DNA of 64,000 bases, taken from NCBI GenBank assembly GCA_902500695.1, contig CABVRQ010000006.1, positions 7,434-71,433 of the forward strand, given 5' to 3'. Below the pieces are notes generated by a model, which saw only the letters and a program-made list of their open reading frames with translations, was not told where the DNA came from and made no database searches. Both the position numbers and the translations under genes were made by a program. This DNA comes from an uncultured Nitrospira sp. (GTDB taxonomy: Bacteria > Nitrospirota > Nitrospiria > Nitrospirales > UBA8639). Shown one piece after another: positions 61,413 through 64,000 of this stretch; position 1 is the stretch's first letter; the number at the start of each line of letters is the position of its first letter.

Positions 61413-61733
61413 TTATTTCGATCCCAACTCGTTCAGTATCGTCTCTCGGGTCAAGGCATCAGCTACCTGATTTGAGGTTCCTAATTGGGCCCCCGTCTCC
61501 AAGGCCTGCTGAATCCGCTTGATTTTATCTTCCCTCACCTCAGGAAACTTCGCCACTCGAATCGAATAGTCGCGAATTTCCTGTGCCAAGACGGAAAGAT
61601 CAACAGGGTCAGCAGACGAGGGGTGATGGGTGGCCCGTGGCGGGCTAGCCTCCTGGGTCTGAAGATTTTTAGCTTGAACGTGAAAAAGTAGTTTCCCCAG
61701 CTCTCCACTGGGATCAAGGCCCCGTATGGTCAT
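61413..61733 (-). CDS. flgM: Anti-sigma28 factor FlgM
   Basis: A 106-residue FlgM-like protein: TIRGLDPSGELGKLLF at the start and the conserved VDLSVLAQEIRDYSIRVAKF, VREDKIKRIQQALETGAQLG and VADALTRETILNELG. It binds FliA until it is exported through the hook. ATG at 61733 follows AAGGAGG. It has its own sigma28-type promoter, as expected for a late gene. Confidence 0.9.
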   Translation of the reverse strand: MTIRGLDPSGELGKLLFHVQAKNLQTQEASPPRATHHPSSADPVDLSVLAQEIRDYSIRVAKFPEVREDKIKRIQQALETGAQLGTSNQVADALTRETILNELGSK

Positions 61734-61757
61734 GGCATCTTGCCTCCTTCTCTATAT

Positions 61758-61785
61758 GTATCGGAAGCAACACCATTAAACTTTA
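61758..61785 (-). promoter_or_regulatory. sigma28 (FliA) promoter of flgM
   Basis: A perfect TAAAGTTT (61778-61785), 12 nt, then TCCGATAC (61758-61765; 6 of 8 to GCCGATAA). Spacing is one longer than consensus. Transcription would start near 61751, about 18 nt before flgM. Confidence 0.7.
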
Positions 61786-61794
61786 CAGAACCTC

Positions 61795-62151
61795 TTATGA
61801 TTTCAAAAAAGGGGGACCTGATGTGGGAGACCGCGTGAGATCTTCATTTCTGGCCACCGAGTCCAATACATAGGCAGAAAGGCCAATCCCACCCGCTTGA
61901 GCGGCACGCTTGCCGATTTCTTCGTCATAAAAGGAATAATACATATCCCCCATGGGGTTAGCTGTTAACTCGCCTTTGGGGACCGTTTCTCGCATGACCT
62001 TCATCAAATACGACAGGAAATACGATTCGAATTCCTGACTGGCGCGTAATAATTCTCCTCGACGAGCCGATTCTTCCACGCGATCAATTTTGCCGTTCGA
62101 TACAGAATGGGAGAGACCCGTCAAATCCAAAGAAACCATATCAGCAATCAT
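61795..62151 (-). CDS. flgJ: Rod-binding protein (FlgJ N-terminal domain only)
   Basis: A 118-residue protein with SQEFESYFLSYLMKVMRETV and MGDMYYSFYDEEIGKRAAQA, the rod-binding domain of FlgJ. The muramidase domain of enterobacterial FlgJ is absent, as in many other phyla, where a separate enzyme opens the peptidoglycan. ATG at 62151; 46 nt after flgI. Confidence 0.88.
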   Translation of the reverse strand: MIADMVSLDLTGLSHSVSNGKIDRVEESARRGELLRASQEFESYFLSYLMKVMRETVPKGELTANPMGDMYYSFYDEEIGKRAAQAGGIGLSAYVLDSVARNEDLTRSPTSGPPFLKS

Positions 62152-62197
62152 GGACTATATCCTTTCCATCAGACACCTGCTGTCTTCTGATCCGAAA

Positions 62198-63412
62198 CTA
62201 GATCAATTCCAAGTCTGCTTGTAGTGCTCCTGCCGCCTTGGCCGCCGTTAGCACGGCAACCAAATCCAGAGGAGTCACACCCAATGAATTCAATGCCTTC
62301 ACTAAATCTCCAAGCGTCACGGAACTATCGACTTGAATCACTCGACCCTCCTCTTCCTGCACATCAGTTTGTACATCAGGGGTCACCACGGTTCTCCCGC
62401 CACCACTCGCTCCCCGACCAATGAAGCCAGGCTCAGGTTGAGAGACATTAAACTGGGTTCCCACCTTGATGGTCAGATCGCCATGGGAGATGGCCATACT
62501 TGCCAACCGAACATGTTCACCCATGACAATCGTTCCTGTTCGTTCGTTCACCACAACCTTGGCCAGGACATCCACATTCACATCCAGCCCCTCAACCGCT
62601 GCAATCATTTGGACAATTTTACCCTGAAATCGTTCTGGAATCCCCACTTGAATCTGTCCGGAATTGAGCGCGGAGGCGACCCCATCGCCAAGATGCGCAT
62701 TAATGGCTTCAGACACTCGCAATGCCGTTACGAAATCAGCCTGATGCATGGTCAAAGAAAATTTCTCCCACGCCTGCATGTCCATATCTACCGCTCGTTC
62801 GACAATCCCTCCACCAGGAATAATTCCACCGGATTGTTGATTTTTCTTCACTGTGGTTCCCCCAGCCCCGGCTTCAAACCCCGATGTGGAGAGGGGCCCT
62901 TGCGCGACGGCGTACACCTGTTGATTGGCCGCTTTGAGCGGGGTCAGCAACAAGGTTCCCCCTCGCAAACTTTTGGCATTGGCCATGGAAGAGACCTGGA
63001 CATCCAACTTCATGCCCGGCCTCGCGAACGGCGGCAGTTTGGCCGTCACCATCACCGACGCGGTATTTTTAGTTAGCAATTGAATGGGATCAATATTGAG
63101 TTTGAGCCCCATGGTATTCAACATGGAAATAATGGCTTGCGCGGTAAATTGACCACCGACGACGGAATCACCAGTCCGGTCCAATCCAACGATCAAGCCG
63201 TACCCAACTAACTGGTTTTCACGCACGCCTTCGATGGAGGCGATATCTTTGATACGGGCCGCCTGAATTTCCTCCGGTATCGTTAAAGACCCGGCACTGA
63301 CCATGAGCCATCCGCTGATCAAAACCAAGCCCATACCCCATCTGGAAAACCATGCTCGCCCGGATTTCCTTGAAGCGTTTCTGCTATTACTAAAGGAAGA
63401 TGAGCGAATCAC
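62198..63412 (-). CDS. flgI: Flagellar P-ring protein
   Basis: A 404-residue FlgI: signal peptide (MGLVLISGWLMVSAGSL region), then ARIKDIASIEGVRENQLVGY, GLIVGLDRTGDSV, and C-terminal LGVTPLDLVAVLTAAKAAGA. It forms the periplasmic P-ring. GTG at 63412 is chosen for its AGGAG 8 nt upstream; the ATG at 63331 would give a shorter signal peptide. It is 50 nt after flgH. Confidence 0.95.
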   Translation of the reverse strand: MIRSSSFSNSRNASRKSGRAWFSRWGMGLVLISGWLMVSAGSLTIPEEIQAARIKDIASIEGVRENQLVGYGLIVGLDRTGDSVVGGQFTAQAIISMLNTMGLKLNIDPIQLLTKNTASVMVTAKLPPFARPGMKLDVQVSSMANAKSLRGGTLLLTPLKAANQQVYAVAQGPLSTSGFEAGAGGTTVKKNQQSGGIIPGGGIVERAVDMDMQAWEKFSLTMHQADFVTALRVSEAINAHLGDGVASALNSGQIQVGIPERFQGKIVQMIAAVEGLDVNVDVLAKVVVNERTGTIVMGEHVRLASMAISHGDLTIKVGTQFNVSQPEPGFIGRGASGGGRTVVTPDVQTDVQEEEGRVIQVDSSVTLGDLVKALNSLGVTPLDLVAVLTAAKAAGALQADLELI

Positions 63413-63462
63413 GATATTCTCCTGTCAGGTCAAAGATAAAAAATGAACTCAACCCCAAAAAC

Positions 63463-64000
63463 CTAAAATGGCGTCAACCAGTTGAAAATTCTGGTGGCCC
63501 ACCCCGGTCTCTGAACATCGTCCACCACTCCTAACCCGGTATAAGAAATTTGTGCATCGGCGACTTTGGATGACAAGACCATGTTCTCCGTATCCAGATC
63601 GATCCGGCGGACAATGCCTTTAATGGTCATCGTTTGCTTTTCACTATTCACAGTCACCTCACGTTTCCCCTGAATCCGGAGGTCGCCATTGGGAAACACT
63701 TCAATCACATTGGCGGCAATGGTGCCGGTTAAGGTATCTTCGCGGCTGGTCGACCCTTCTCCCTCAAAGTCATTTGAAGTACCGGCCTTAATATTAAAAT
63801 ATTCAGCAAAACTCTCTGCAAGGCTGCCAAGCCCGAAGAGTCCTCCACTCACTGCAGCCGAAAGATTGGCTTCTCGGTCCGCCTTGGTATTAGCCTTCTT
63901 GGAACCCCTGTGTTGTTCCACAATTTGCACAACGACGATGTCTCCGATTCGACCGGCTCGTCGATCCTCAAACATGAATGCCCGCCCGTTCTCCGGATCC
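63463..64000 (-). CDS. flgH: Flagellar L-ring protein (partial, N-terminus outside window)
   Basis: About 178 codons; the frame is open to the right edge. The first residues visible are DPENGRAFMFEDRRAGRIGD, matching the FlgH core after the lipoprotein signal, then VVVQIVEQHRGSKKANTKAD and IQGKREVTVNSEKQTMTIKG, with ARIFNWLTPF-like end (TRIFNWLTPF). It forms the outer-membrane L-ring. An ATG at 63975 lies inside the gene and is not the start. Confidence 0.92.
   Translation of the reverse strand, partial: DPENGRAFMFEDRRAGRIGDIVVVQIVEQHRGSKKANTKADREANLSAAVSGGLFGLGSLAESFAEYFNIKAGTSNDFEGEGSTSREDTLTGTIAANVIEVFPNGDLRIQGKREVTVNSEKQTMTIKGIVRRIDLDTENMVLSSKVADAQISYTGLGVVDDVQRPGWATRIFNWLTPF

Noticed and set aside
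1..64000. Insertion sequences, transposases, integrases, tRNAs, rRNAs or CRISPR arrays
   Set aside because: I looked for them on both strands and saw none; the island therefore has no visible mobility gene.

Overview
The window reads as chromosome from a Gram-negative, flagellated bacterium with mid-range GC. It carries a complete-looking lipid A/Kdo/heptose assembly line, BamA and Skp, an LpxI-type (not LpxH) UDP-diacylglucosamine hydrolase, and a FliW-CsrA flagellin control pair. My best guess is a Nitrospirota (Nitrospira-like) genome. That rests on gene order and protein character, not on a marker gene, and there is no rRNA or tRNA here to test it.

Region 1 (1-14797, minus strand) is an outer-membrane biogenesis operon, transcribed bamA-ompH-fabZ-lpxA-lpxI-Gfo/Idh-lpxB-msbA-DUF374 acyltransferase-waaA-lpxK-waaF-gmhB-waaC. 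Several genes overlap by 4 nt. A strong sigma70-type promoter lies at 14983-15011. lpxD is absent from its usual place. The acyltransferase is split by a frameshift at a run of nine A residues. Region 2 (15073-20907, plus strand) is divergent and holds lon, thiL, a DUF2062 membrane protein and an HD phosphohydrolase.

Region 3 (20971-27478, minus) is the late flagellar block: fliC, flaG, fliD, fliS, a FliT-like chaperone, then a stand-alone histidine-kinase-dimerisation-like mini-protein, a PilZ protein and a CsgG-like lipoprotein. Region 4 (27717-53175, minus) is a 25-kb glycan island ending just upstream of fliC. It encodes two thiamine-diphosphate enzymes of two subunits each (E1 alpha/beta and a split transketolase), a GDP-mannose-4,6-dehydratase-like protein, a GHMP sugar kinase, a Nudix hydrolase, three related SDRs, an RmlC-like epimerase, two aldo/keto reductases with a ParB-like C-terminal extension, two methyltransferases, and four glycosyltransferase genes including one 1732-residue multi-domain protein. 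Region 5 (53673-64000, minus) is the csrA-fliW pair, a hybrid histidine kinase, a REC-GGDEF cyclase, and flgL-flgK-flgN-flgM-flgJ-flgI-flgH (flgH runs off the window).

How it fits together (inference): the island lies between csrA/fliW and fliC, so it most probably makes and attaches an unusual, possibly heptose-derived or carbon-extended, O-glycan to the short flagellin. Flagellin output looks controlled at two levels. FliA (sigma28)-type promoters precede fliC and flgM. The fliC leader has a GGA-loop hairpin plus a GGA-containing Shine-Dalgarno, the layout expected for CsrA repression relieved by FliW.
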